From Nocardioides anomalus (GTDB lineage Bacteria > Actinomycetota > Actinomycetes > Propionibacteriales > Nocardioidaceae): a stretch of 64,000 nt of DNA. Under the pieces are notes generated by a model, which had not been told where the DNA came from, made no database searches, and was given only the letters and a program-made list of their open reading frames with translations. Location: contig NZ_CP049257.1 of NCBI RefSeq assembly GCF_011046535.1, positions 1,984,001 to 2,048,000 on the forward strand, written 5' to 3'. Position 1 is the first letter of the stretch. Every line of letters starts with the position of its first letter. The position numbers and the translations under genes were made by a program. Below are positions 7,999-16,065 of the stretch, one piece after another.

Positions 7999-8920
7999 AT
8001 GAGCGACGCGGTGGCCCGGATCCTCGACCTGGCCCAGGCCGCCCTCGACGACCCCGGCGTGGGTGCCGACGAGCTGGCGGCGCGGGCCCACCTCTCGCGG
8101 TTCCACTTCGACCGGCTGGTCTCGGCCAGCGCGGGCGAGCCGCCGGGTGCGTTGCGTCGGCGGGTGCTGCTCGAGCGTGCGGCGCACCGCCTGACCAGTC
8201 GAGCCGACCGCACCGTCCTGGACATCGCGGTCGAGGCCGGCTACGGCTCGAACGAGGCGTTCACCCGGGCCTTCGCCCGGGCCTACGGCACGACGCCCTC
8301 GGCGCTGCGGGCCGACCCTCCACCGACGTTCCGCGATCTCGAGCTCGCCGCGCCCAGCGGTGTCCACTTCCACCCACCTGGCGGGCTGCGCCTGCCGGCC
8401 ACCCACAAGGAGAACGGCATGGACCTCATCCAGCACCTGGTCGACCACCACGTCGCGTCACTGGCGGCGATCATCGAGGCCGCTGCCGACCTGACGGACG
8501 ACGTCCTCGACCAACCCATCACGCAGTCGGTCGAGGGCGTCGACGACGACCCGACCCTGCGAGGTCTCATCAACGGCATGGTCACCCAGGAGGAGCACTG
8601 GCTGTCGGCGTTGCGGGGTGGCGGGTGGCCGGACGAGAGTGACCAGTCCATGGCCGGCCTGGCTGCGCGCCACGAGGTGGCGGGCCGTGACTACCGCGCG
8701 TTCGTGGCGGGCGCCGTCGCCGACGCCGCGATGGCCGACACCTTCGTCGACACGACGTGCGAGCCTCTGGTCGCCCACAGCCTGGGCGGCACCATCGCCC
8801 ACGTGATCACCTTCGGTGCGGTGCGGCGGACGATGGCCGTCGGCGCGCTCTGGTCCGCGGGCAAGCGGGACTTCGACCGGGCGGATCCGCGTCCCCTACA
8901 TCGACGCCCTGGCCGGGTAG
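7999..8920 (+). CDS. AraC-type HTH regulator fused to DinB-like domain (apparent frameshift)
   Basis: Residues 1-100 carry a two-helix AraC DNA-binding domain (DELAARAHLSRFHFDRLVS; VEAGYGSNEAFTRAFARAYG). From about residue 140 comes a DinB-like four-helix domain (DLIQHLVDHHVASL; VTQEEHWLSAL; HSLGGTIAHVITFG). The uninterrupted frame runs past a natural end, to 9102 and 151 nt into the antisense ligase gene. Dropping one C from the run at 8893-8896 restores ...RPYIDALAG and a TAG at 8918-8920, giving 306 codons. ATG 7999 is preferred over GTG 7993. Such proteins often autoregulate or sense small ligands; the target is unknown. It is divergent from the methyltransferase gene. Confidence 0.75.
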
Positions 8921-8951
8921 CGCTCCTCAGGTCGGGGCCGGAACGGCCCGC

Positions 8952-10514
8952 TCACGCCTCGGCCGGCACGGCGTACGCCGTCCCGCGCTCCTCGCGCACC
9001 CACAGCACGCCGTCGCCGGCGGTGGCGCCCTGGCGGATCAGCTCGCGCTTGAGGACCTTGTTGGTCGCGGTCTGGGGGAGCGTGGCGGCGATGCGCACGT
9101 AGCGGGGCCGCCCCTTGCCGGGCAGGTCGCGCTGCTCGTCCAGGAACGCCTCGAGCTCGGCGGGCGTGAGCGCGGCGTCCTCGTGCAGCACCAGGGCGGC
9201 CATGACCTGGTCGCCGACGCCGCCCGGGTCGGGCACGGCGTACACGGCCACGAGGGCGACCGCGGGCAGGCGCTGCAGGATGCGCTCGAGGGGCGCGGCG
9301 GCGAGGTTCTCGCCGTCCACGCGCATCCAGTCGGCGGTGCGGCCGGCGAGGTAGATCCAGCCGTCGGAGTCGCGGTAGGCGAGGTCGCCGGACCAGTACA
9401 TCCCGTGGCGCAGCCGCTCGTCGTTGGCGCCGGCGTCGTTGTAGTAGCCCTGGAACATGCCGCCGCCCTGGGTGTTCACCAGCTCGCCGATGGCCTCGTC
9501 GGGGTTGAGCAGCACGCCGTCGGGGGAGAGCTCGGCGACCGCGCACTCCTCGAGGCGCACGGAGTCGTAGATCGCGACGCCGTCGAAGCCCTGGCCGATC
9601 GACCCGGGCGGGGTGCCCTCGGTGCGGGTGACGATGACGGCGGACTCGGTGGAGCCGAAGCCGTCCATGACGTGGCACCCGAAGCGTCGCGCGAACTCCG
9701 CGATGTCGCGGTCGCTGGCCTCGTTGCCGAAGGCGGTGCGCAGCGGGTTGTCGGCGTCGTCCGGCCGCTCGGGCGTGGCCAGGACGTAGGCCAGCGGCTT
9801 GCCGACGTAGTTGAGGTACGTCGCGCCGTAGCGCCGCACGTCGTCCAGCAGGCGCGAGGCGGAGAACGTCGCGGGCACGACGCACGCGCCGCTGGTGAGG
9901 GCCACGGCCCAGCCGGCCACCACGGCGTTGGAGTGGAACAGGGGCATCGAGACGTAGCAGACGTCGTCGGCGGTGATCTGGAACCGGTCGACCAGGTGCG
10001 CGCCGGAGAACAGCGGGAACAGGTGCGGGACCTGCACGGCCTTGGGCTCTCCGCTGGTGCCGGAGGTGAAGATCATCATGAAGGTGTCCATGGCGCCGGC
10101 CTCGGCCCGCGGCACCAGGACCGCTTCCGCGGAAGAGGGTTCCGCTTCCAGGGAAGCGATGTCGAGCGAGCCCGGGACGAGGTCCGCGTGCTCGGCGTTG
10201 CTCAGCACCAGCCGGCAGTCCGAGCGCTGGACGTCGGCCAGGAGCGCGTCGCCGCGGCGGGTGGTGTTGAGCCCGACCAGCACGTAGCCGCCCAGGGCCG
10301 CGGCCGCCATCGCGGTCAGCATGTCCGGGGTGTTGCCCAGGACCACGCCGACGTGCGGCGGCCGGTCGGGGTCGAGGCGCTGCAGGACGGCGGCGGCGTG
10401 CGCGGAGGCCCCGGCGACGTGCTCGCGCCAGGTCCAGGTCCGGTCGCCGCAGCGGACCCCGGGCCGGTCGTCCTCGCCGCGCTCGCGCAGCAGCTGCTGC
10501 AGGGTCTCGGCCAC
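8952..10514 (-). CDS. fadD17: Acyl-CoA synthetase, FadD17-like (steroid side-chain type)
   Basis: A 520-residue adenylate-forming ligase. The P-loop FTSGTSGEPKA is near residue 160, GFGSTES near 280 is motif A5, YWSGDLAYRDSDGW near 370 contains the ATP-ribose Asp, and TATNKVLKREL near 485 carries the catalytic Lys in the NKVLKR form typical of FATP/FadD17-type enzymes. It follows two acyl-CoA dehydrogenase genes in the order fadE26-fadE27-fadD17 known from mycobacterial sterol catabolism, so it probably activates a steroid side-chain acid. GTG 10514 is used. A CTG at 10526 overlapping the upstream stop (CTGA) would add four residues, SRIV-like, and is an alternative. Confidence 0.8.
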   Translation of the reverse strand: MAETLQQLLRERGEDDRPGVRCGDRTWTWREHVAGASAHAAAVLQRLDPDRPPHVGVVLGNTPDMLTAMAAAALGGYVLVGLNTTRRGDALLADVQRSDCRLVLSNAEHADLVPGSLDIASLEAEPSSAEAVLVPRAEAGAMDTFMMIFTSGTSGEPKAVQVPHLFPLFSGAHLVDRFQITADDVCYVSMPLFHSNAVVAGWAVALTSGACVVPATFSASRLLDDVRRYGATYLNYVGKPLAYVLATPERPDDADNPLRTAFGNEASDRDIAEFARRFGCHVMDGFGSTESAVIVTRTEGTPPGSIGQGFDGVAIYDSVRLEECAVAELSPDGVLLNPDEAIGELVNTQGGGMFQGYYNDAGANDERLRHGMYWSGDLAYRDSDGWIYLAGRTADWMRVDGENLAAAPLERILQRLPAVALVAVYAVPDPGGVGDQVMAALVLHEDAALTPAELEAFLDEQRDLPGKGRPRYVRIAATLPQTATNKVLKRELIRQGATAGDGVLWVREERGTAYAVPAEA

Positions 10515-10522
10515 GATGCGGC

Positions 10523-11611
10523 TCAGGCCGGCTCGGCGGCCAGGGTCCGACCGATGTGCAGCGCCTGCTCGGTGCTCCCGCCGTGCAGGAACTCGAAGCG
10601 CTTGGCCGCGGTGAAGTAGCGGTGGGCCTCGCCGTCCAGGTCGATGCCCACCCCGCCGTGCACGTGCACGGTGGTGTGCGCGATCCGGTGCCCGGCATCG
10701 GCCGCCCACAGCTTGGCCACCGCCACCTCGGTGTCGGCGGGCAGCCCCTCCGCGAGCCGCCACGCGGCCTGCCACAGGGTCAGCCGCTGCCCGAGCGTGT
10801 CGATGTAGCCGTCGGCCAGTCGCTGCGACACGGCCTGGAAGGTCCCGATCGGCCGGCCGAACTGCTCGCGCGTCTTGCTGTACGCCGCGGTGAGGGCGAG
10901 CGCCCCCTCGCAGACCCCGAGCTGCTCGGCCGCGGCGGCGAGCAGCACGAGGTGTCGCAGCCGGTCGTACGCCGCGCCGTCGGCCGGACCGACGACCCGG
11001 TCGCCGTCCAGCGCGACGCCCGCCAGGTCGAGGCGGGCGACCCGGTCGCCGCCGGAGAACGGCAGCGGGGTGACCGTGACACCGGGGTCGTCGGGGAGCA
11101 CGACGTACACGCCGACCGTGGCGCCGGTCCAGGCCGGGACCAGGAAGGCGTGCGCGTCGGCGCCGGCGGGGACGACCACCTTGGTGCCGTCGAGGACGTG
11201 GTCGGCCGAGGCCGTCGTCGTCGGCCGCGCGGGCGCGTGGTCGCGCTCCTCGGCCAGGGCCACGGTCAACAGCGTCGACCCGTCCGCGCTCAGCCACGGC
11301 GAGCCGGGGGAGTGCTCGGCCAGGAACCGCGACGCGGGGCCGTGGGCGGCCAGCGGCACCGGGGCGACGACCCGGCCCGCCTCGACGAGCACGCGGCACA
11401 GCTCGACCAGCCCGAGCCCGGAGCCGTCGGCCTCCTCGGGCAGCCAGAGCCCGAGCAGCCCGGCAGCGCCCAGCTCGCCCCACAGCTCCCCGTCGAAGCG
11501 CGAGCCGCCGGCCTCGACCGCCTTCTGGCGCTCGTTGGTCGCCCGGTCGCCCAGGATCCTGGCGGCCAGGGCGGCCGCCTCGTCCTGCTCGGGGGTGAAG
11601 GTGAAGTCCAT
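10523..11611 (-). CDS. fadE27: Acyl-CoA dehydrogenase, FadE27/ChsE5-like subunit
   Basis: A 362-residue acyl-CoA dehydrogenase-fold protein: MDFTFTPEQDEAAAL start, GLWLPEEADGSGLGLVEL near 55-72, the C-terminal helical stretch YSKTREQFGRPIGTFQAVSQ near 245-264 and the HVHGGVGID loop near 325. It is shorter than the partner encoded just upstream. In mycobacteria FadE26 and FadE27 (ChsE4-ChsE5) assemble into an alpha2-beta2 enzyme with one FAD per heterodimer that dehydrogenates steroid side-chain CoA esters. The same pairing and order occur here, with only 6 nt between the genes. Assignment rests on synteny plus family. Confidence 0.82.
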   Translation of the reverse strand: MDFTFTPEQDEAAALAARILGDRATNERQKAVEAGGSRFDGELWGELGAAGLLGLWLPEEADGSGLGLVELCRVLVEAGRVVAPVPLAAHGPASRFLAEHSPGSPWLSADGSTLLTVALAEERDHAPARPTTTASADHVLDGTKVVVPAGADAHAFLVPAWTGATVGVYVVLPDDPGVTVTPLPFSGGDRVARLDLAGVALDGDRVVGPADGAAYDRLRHLVLLAAAAEQLGVCEGALALTAAYSKTREQFGRPIGTFQAVSQRLADGYIDTLGQRLTLWQAAWRLAEGLPADTEVAVAKLWAADAGHRIAHTTVHVHGGVGIDLDGEAHRYFTAAKRFEFLHGGSTEQALHIGRTLAAEPA

Positions 11612-11617
11612 CGATCT

Positions 11618-12805
11618 CTACCTCTTCGCCGCGGGCAGCCCGAGCCCGACGTAGCCGATGATGTCGCGCTGGATCTCGTTGGTGCCGCCGCCGAAGGTCA
11701 TGACCAGGGCCGAGCGGTAGAACCGCTCCACCCGCCCGGCCAGCACCGCGCCGTCCGAGCCGGCCGGCAGCAGCGCGGCGGGGCCGATGACCTCGGTGAG
11801 CGTGCGGTAGACCTCGGTGGCCAGCTCGGAGCCGTAGATCTTGGTGGCCGAGGCCTCGGCGGGGGAGAGCGCGACCCCCGTGTCGGCGTCCGAGGCGAGC
11901 TTCCAGTTGATGAGCGTGAGCGCCTCGATCTGGGCGTGGGCGCGACCCAGCGCGACCTGGACCCACTCGGTGTCGATCACGCGCGAGCCGTCGGGGTTCT
12001 TGGTCTGCTGCGCCCACTCGCGCACCAGCTTCAGCGACAGGGTCAGGGGCGCGGACGAGGTGAGCGAGACCCGCTCGTGGTTGAGCTGGTTGGTGATGAG
12101 CGGCCAGCCGCCGTTCAGCTCGCCGACCAGGTTGGACGCGGGGACCCGCACGTCCTCGTAGTACGTCGCGCTGGTCGACACCCCCGCCACGGTGTGCACC
12201 GGCGTGTAGGAGAAGCCCTGAGCCGAGGTCGGCACCAGGATCATCGAGAGCCCCTTGTGCCGGGGCAGGTCGGGGTCGGTGCGGCAGGCCAGCCAGATCC
12301 AGTCGGCGTACTGGATGAGCGAGGTCCACATCTTCTGGCCGTTGATCACCCACTCGTCGCCCTCGCGCACCGCCCTGGTCCCGAGCGAGGCGAGGTCGGT
12401 GCCGGAGCCGGGCTCGGAGTAGCCGATCGAGAAGTGCAGGTCGCCGGCGAGGATCCTGGGCAGGAAGTACGCCTTCTGCTCCTCCGTGCCGTAGCGCATG
12501 ATCGTCGGGCCGACGGTGTTGAGCGTCAGGTACGGCACGGGCACGCCGAAGTCGGCGGCCACGTCGGTGAAGACGAGCTGGTCGAGCACCGAGCGGTCCT
12601 GGCCGCCGTACTCCGCGGGCCAGCCGATCCCGAGCCACCCGTCGGTGCCCAGCTGCTTGATCACCGCCTTGTAGACGCCGGCCTCGCCGAACTCGCCGGT
12701 GGCCGACGCGAGCCCCGCCTTGACCTCGGGCGTGACCAGGGCCGCGAAGTAGGCCTGGAGCTCCTCCTTGAGGGCGACCTGCTCGGGGTCCAGGGCGATG
12801 CGCAT
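11618..12805 (-). CDS. fadE26: Acyl-CoA dehydrogenase, FadE26/ChsE4-like subunit
   Basis: A 395-residue acyl-CoA dehydrogenase. SIGYSEPGSGTDLASLGTRA (about residues 127-146) is the FAD/substrate-contact signature, GQKMWTSLIQYADW follows, and GGGTNEIQRDIIGYVGLGLP at the C-terminus is the conserved CoA-side loop. First gene of the minus-strand fadE26-fadE27-fadD17 operon. Its start at 12805 faces kshA across a 46-bp spacer containing a KstR-type operator, so repression until a steroid-CoA inducer appears is expected. A TAGTTT hexamer 6 nt before the ATG suggests a leaderless transcript. Confidence 0.85.
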   Translation of the reverse strand: MRIALDPEQVALKEELQAYFAALVTPEVKAGLASATGEFGEAGVYKAVIKQLGTDGWLGIGWPAEYGGQDRSVLDQLVFTDVAADFGVPVPYLTLNTVGPTIMRYGTEEQKAYFLPRILAGDLHFSIGYSEPGSGTDLASLGTRAVREGDEWVINGQKMWTSLIQYADWIWLACRTDPDLPRHKGLSMILVPTSAQGFSYTPVHTVAGVSTSATYYEDVRVPASNLVGELNGGWPLITNQLNHERVSLTSSAPLTLSLKLVREWAQQTKNPDGSRVIDTEWVQVALGRAHAQIEALTLINWKLASDADTGVALSPAEASATKIYGSELATEVYRTLTEVIGPAALLPAGSDGAVLAGRVERFYRSALVMTFGGGTNEIQRDIIGYVGLGLPAAKR

Positions 12806-12811
12806 GGCGCG

Positions 12812-12817
12812 AAACTA
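12812..12817 (-). promoter_or_regulatory. Putative -10 element of fadE26 operon
   Basis: Read on the minus strand this is TAGTTT, ending 6 nt before the fadE26 ATG, the spacing typical of leaderless actinobacterial transcripts. It lies beside the KstR-type operator. Inferred from pattern only. Confidence 0.4.
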
Positions 12818-12826
12818 CCCTGAAAC

Positions 12827-12840
12827 TGGAACGTGTTCTA
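12827..12840. promoter_or_regulatory. KstR-type operator
   Basis: TGGAACGTGTTCTA matches the mycobacterial/rhodococcal KstR consensus TNNAACNNGTTNNA at every fixed position and is centred between divergent fadE26 (ATG 12805) and kshA (ATG 12852). KstR is a TetR-family repressor released by 3-oxo-cholestenoyl-CoA type ligands. The box touches the putative kshA -10 hexamer and lies just upstream of that of fadE26, so one repressor could silence both operons. No kstR gene is within the window. Confidence 0.8.
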
Positions 12841-12844
12841 GTCT
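12839..12844 (+). promoter_or_regulatory. Putative -10 element of kshA
   Basis: TAGTCT ends 7 nt before the kshA ATG and overlaps the last two bases of the KstR-type operator. Spacing suggests a leaderless mRNA whose transcription is directly occluded by the repressor. Inferred from pattern only. Confidence 0.4.
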
Positions 12845-12851
12845 GGTGAGC

Positions 12852-14015
12852 ATGGTGGAGAGCGGCACGCGACAGCTGGACCAGGGCGCCCCGCCGGAGC
12901 GGTTCGCACGTGGCTGGCACTGCCTCGGGCTCGCCGACGGCTTCCGCGACGGCCGGCCCCACGGCATCGAGGCGTTCGGCGGGAAGCTGGTCGTCTGGGC
13001 CGACCGCGAGGGCGAGCTGCACGTGCTCGACGGCTACTGCCGGCACATGGGCGGTGACCTCACCCAGGGCTCGGTCAAGGGCGACGAGATCGCCTGCCCG
13101 TTCCACGACTGGCGCTGGGGCGGCGACGGCAGGTGCAAGCAGATCCCGTACGCGCGGCGGGTGCCGCTGCGCGCGCGGACGGTGACGTACCCCGTCGTCA
13201 TCCGCAACGACCAGCTGCTGGTCTGGCACGACGTCGAGGGGTCGGCGCCGGACCTGGACATCCTGCCGCCGGAGCTGCCCGGCATCGCCGAGGGCGAGTA
13301 CACCCCGTGGTCCTGGGAGGTCGTGCCGATCGCGGGCTCGCACTGCCGCGAGCTGATCGACAACGTCGTGGACATGGCGCACTTCTACTACGTGCACTTC
13401 TCGTTCCCGACCAGCTTCCGCAACGTCTTCGAGGCCACCCAAGCCACCCAGTTCATGGAGTCCAAGGGCCGCCCGGACAAGGCCGGCGGCTACGGCAGCC
13501 CGGACCTCTTCCTCAAGTCCGAGGCGACGTACTTCGGTCCGGCGTACATGGTCAACTGGCTCGACGTCGACTACAAGGGCTTCCAGACCGAGGTCATCCT
13601 CATCAACTGCCACCTGCCGACCGGTCCGGACTCCTTCACCCTGCAGTACGGCATCACGGTCAAGAAGCCCGAGGGGCTCGACGACGACACGGCCGCCTAC
13701 ATCGCGAAGAAGTACGCCGAGATGTTCGGCGAGGGGTTCCTGCAGGACGTGCACATCTGGAAGAACAAGGTGCCCGTGCAGAACCCGCTGCTGTGCGAGG
13801 AGGACGGCCCGGTCTACCAGCTGCGGCGGTGGTACGAGCAGTTCTACGTCGACCGGGCCGACGTGGTCCCGGAGATGGTGGACCGCTTCGAGTTCGAGGT
13901 CGACACCACCAAGGCCAACGAGTTCTGGCAGGAGGAGGTGGCCGAGAACCTCCGGCTCAAGGCCGACGAGGACGCCGGGTCCGAGGAGACACCCCAGCTG
14001 ATGAGCGGCACCTGA
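12852..14015 (+). CDS. kshA: 3-ketosteroid 9-alpha-hydroxylase oxygenase component
   Basis: A 387-residue Rieske non-heme iron oxygenase. The Rieske ligands are C63-x-H65 (YCRHMGGD) and C82-x2-H85 (ACPFHDW). The mononuclear iron site is D174-x2-H177-x4-H182 (VDMAHFYYVH). These features, the length and the partner reductase identify KshA, which hydroxylates ring B of 4-androstenedione-type steroids at C9 so that the ring opens. ATG 12852 fits the family start. The KstR-type operator lies 12 bp upstream. The stop TGA shares one base with the ATG of the next small gene, giving a tight kshA / small ORF / kshB unit. Confidence 0.92.
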   Translation: MVESGTRQLDQGAPPERFARGWHCLGLADGFRDGRPHGIEAFGGKLVVWADREGELHVLDGYCRHMGGDLTQGSVKGDEIACPFHDWRWGGDGRCKQIPYARRVPLRARTVTYPVVIRNDQLLVWHDVEGSAPDLDILPPELPGIAEGEYTPWSWEVVPIAGSHCRELIDNVVDMAHFYYVHFSFPTSFRNVFEATQATQFMESKGRPDKAGGYGSPDLFLKSEATYFGPAYMVNWLDVDYKGFQTEVILINCHLPTGPDSFTLQYGITVKKPEGLDDDTAAYIAKKYAEMFGEGFLQDVHIWKNKVPVQNPLLCEEDGPVYQLRRWYEQFYVDRADVVPEMVDRFEFEVDTTKANEFWQEEVAENLRLKADEDAGSEETPQLMSGT

Positions 14016-14308
14016 TGCCGTCGTTCGTCCCCCTGAGCCCGGAGACGCTGGAGGACCAGCGGCTCTACACCTCGGCCCGGCTCGTTCAGGTGGCCTGCCT
14101 GGACTGCCTGGCCACGGTCGGGGTGAAGAAGAACTCCGAGCACCACACCTCCATCCAGTGGACCGCCGAGGCCCGGGCCGCGTGTCCCGAGCTGTCGCGG
14201 CGCACGTCCGGGCGGGAGTCGCACCCGGCCTGCCCACGGCTCGCGGCTAGCATCGACGCGGCCGCGCGCGAGGGCGCCGTGCCCATCGGTGCGGAGGACG
14301 GCTACTAG
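14015..14308 (+). CDS. Conserved-type small Cys-containing protein between kshA and kshB
   Basis: A 97-residue protein starting at ATG 14015, which overlaps the kshA stop by one base (TGATG) and ends 3 nt before kshB. It has a CLDC pair near residue 29 and single Cys residues near 58 and 74, several Arg/Glu residues, no signal peptide and no membrane segment. I do not recognise a named family. Its position inside the two-component 9-alpha-hydroxylase operon suggests an accessory role, such as cluster maturation, component docking or steroid handling, but this is inference from context only. Confidence 0.75.
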   Translation: MPSFVPLSPETLEDQRLYTSARLVQVACLDCLATVGVKKNSEHHTSIQWTAEARAACPELSRRTSGRESHPACPRLAASIDAAAREGAVPIGAEDGY

Positions 14309-14311
14309 AGG

Positions 14312-15409
14312 ATGGCTGAATCGTCGTACGACCTCCGCGTCGTGGGGGTCGTGGAGGAGACCGCCGACGCGCACTCGGTCTCCTTCGCGCCGCCCGCCGG
14401 CGTGGACTTCTCCTACCGTCCCGGGCAGTTCCTGACCCTCGCGGTGCCCTCGGACCAGACCGGCGTGGCCGCGCGCTGCTACTCGCTGTCGTCCTCGCCG
14501 CACGACGGCGGTCCGCTGACGGTGACGGTGAAGCGGACCGTCGACGGCTACGCCTCGAACTGGATCTGCGACCACCTGCGCGAGGGCTCGACGATCCGGT
14601 CGCTGCCGCCGTCGGGGATCTTCACGCCGGCCTCGCTGGACGCCGACCTGCTGCTCTTCGCCGGCGGCTCGGGCATCACGCCGGTCATGTCCATCACGCG
14701 CACCGCGCTGGCCGAGGGCTCGGGGCGGATCGTGCTGCTCTACGCCAACCGCGACGAGCGGTCGGTGATCTTCTCCCGTGAGCTGAGCGAGCTGGCCGCC
14801 GCGCACCCGGCGCGGCTGGTCGTCGTGCACTGGCTGGAGTCCGTCCAGGGCCTGCCCACCCAGGACCAGCTGCGCGCGTTCGCCGAGCCGTTCGCCACCC
14901 ACGACGCGTTCGTGTGCGGGCCCGCGCCGTTCATGAAGCTCACCGTCGCCGCGCTCAAGGAGCTGGGCTTCCCGCGCGAGCGGCGGCACCAGGAGAAGTT
15001 CGTCTCGCTGGGCGGCAACCCGTTCGGCGACCTCGACGCCAGCCCGGAGGAGCAGGCCGAGGCCGAGCACGAGATCGAGGAGGCCGAGGGCGAGGAGCCG
15101 ACGGACGAGCCGGCCACCGCCTCGGGCGAGGGTGCCACGCACCTCGAGGTCGAGCTGGACGGCCAGACGTACGCCTACGACGACTGGGCGCCCGGCACCA
15201 AGCTCCTCGAGCACCTCGAGGCCAAGGGCGTCCGCGCGCCGTACTCCTGCCGCGAGGGGGAGTGCTCGGCCTGCGCGGTCCGGCTGCTCGAGGGCGAGGT
15301 CAAGATGCTCCACAACGACGTCCTCGACGACGACGACCTCGCCGACGGCATCCGCCTCGGCTGCCAGTCGGTGCCGGTGACCGACGTCGTGCGCGTGACC
15401 TACTCCTGA
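14312..15409 (+). CDS. kshB: 3-ketosteroid 9-alpha-hydroxylase reductase component
   Basis: A 365-residue three-domain reductase. The FAD domain has RCYSLSSSPHDGG (about 56-68), the NAD(P)H domain has LFAGGSGITPVMS (about 110-122) and VCGPAPFMK near 204, and the C-terminal plant-type [2Fe-2S] ferredoxin has CREGECSACAVRLLEGEV (about 313-330) plus the final Cys in LGCQS. It transfers electrons from NADH to KshA. An acidic, Glu-rich linker of about 30 residues (about 245-275) separates reductase from ferredoxin. It is third in the kshA operon. A short GC hairpin follows the stop but lacks a T tract. Confidence 0.92.
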   Translation: MAESSYDLRVVGVVEETADAHSVSFAPPAGVDFSYRPGQFLTLAVPSDQTGVAARCYSLSSSPHDGGPLTVTVKRTVDGYASNWICDHLREGSTIRSLPPSGIFTPASLDADLLLFAGGSGITPVMSITRTALAEGSGRIVLLYANRDERSVIFSRELSELAAAHPARLVVVHWLESVQGLPTQDQLRAFAEPFATHDAFVCGPAPFMKLTVAALKELGFPRERRHQEKFVSLGGNPFGDLDASPEEQAEAEHEIEEAEGEEPTDEPATASGEGATHLEVELDGQTYAYDDWAPGTKLLEHLEAKGVRAPYSCREGECSACAVRLLEGEVKMLHNDVLDDDDLADGIRLGCQSVPVTDVVRVTYS

Positions 15410-15461
15410 CAGGACGCCCGTCCCTTCCCGAGGGGACACCCGCCCCCGCAGGCTCCTGCCC

Positions 15462-16052
15462 ATGATCCTCGTGAGGCGCCTGCTCCCGCTCCTGGCCCTG
15501 CTCCTGCTCGTCCCGGCAGTGCCGGCCCACGCCGGCACCGCGACGTACGGCGACCCGGCCGGCGACGTCGCGAACACCAAGCTCGACATCCGGTCGGTCA
15601 CGGTGAAGAACACCGCGAAGAAGCTGGTCGTCCGGGTCGCGTTCCCGGGCAACGGCAAGGTCTACGACTTCCCGACCGGCAACGTCTCGGTCTGGATCGA
15701 CACCGACGCCGACCGGCCCGGCGCGGAGTACGGCCACTTCATGGAGTTCTGGAGCGACTACCGGTTCGCCGAGGTCGCGAAGTGGCGCGAGCAGCCCACG
15801 CCCGCCTGGGGGCACTCGCCCGAGGGCCGCTGCGTCACCGACGCCGGCCTCACCCACGACCGGGGCCACCACCTGCGGTGGTTCCAGTACGTCGTGGTCA
15901 AGCGGCCCGGCTGCTTCGAGGCCGACGCCCTCCGCGTCGCCGTCTCGACCATGAACACCGGCGACCTCCAGCCGACCGTCGTCTACGAGGCGCCGTTCCT
16001 CGACCACCTGGGCGCCCGGCACCAGTGGACGCCCTGGATCGAGCAGGGCTGA
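15462..16052 (+). CDS. Secreted protein of unknown function
   Basis: A 196-residue protein beginning RRLLPLLALLLLVPAVPAHA, a clear Sec signal peptide with probable cleavage after AHA (about residue 24). The mature part starts with GDPAGDVANTKLDI, a common opening of secreted beta-sandwich domains in actinobacteria, and contains WIDTDADRPGAEYG and two Cys (about 125 and 152) that could form an extracellular disulphide. No catalytic motif is recognised. It starts 52 nt after kshB on the same strand but is probably functionally separate. Confidence 0.7.
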   Translation: MILVRRLLPLLALLLLVPAVPAHAGTATYGDPAGDVANTKLDIRSVTVKNTAKKLVVRVAFPGNGKVYDFPTGNVSVWIDTDADRPGAEYGHFMEFWSDYRFAEVAKWREQPTPAWGHSPEGRCVTDAGLTHDRGHHLRWFQYVVVKRPGCFEADALRVAVSTMNTGDLQPTVVYEAPFLDHLGARHQWTPWIEQG

Positions 16053-16065
16053 GCGCTCCCGGCCC

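Noticed and set aside
8952..14237. A 1761-codon minus-strand open frame across the steroid locus
   Set aside because: It fuses the real ligase frame with an antisense shadow of fadE26, fadE27 and kshA. High GC removes stops in the complementary frame; the real genes have full family motifs in other frames.
15420..15437. Rho-independent terminator after kshB
   Set aside because: Only a 5-bp stem (GTCCC/GGGAC) with an 8-nt loop and no T tract; too weak to support.
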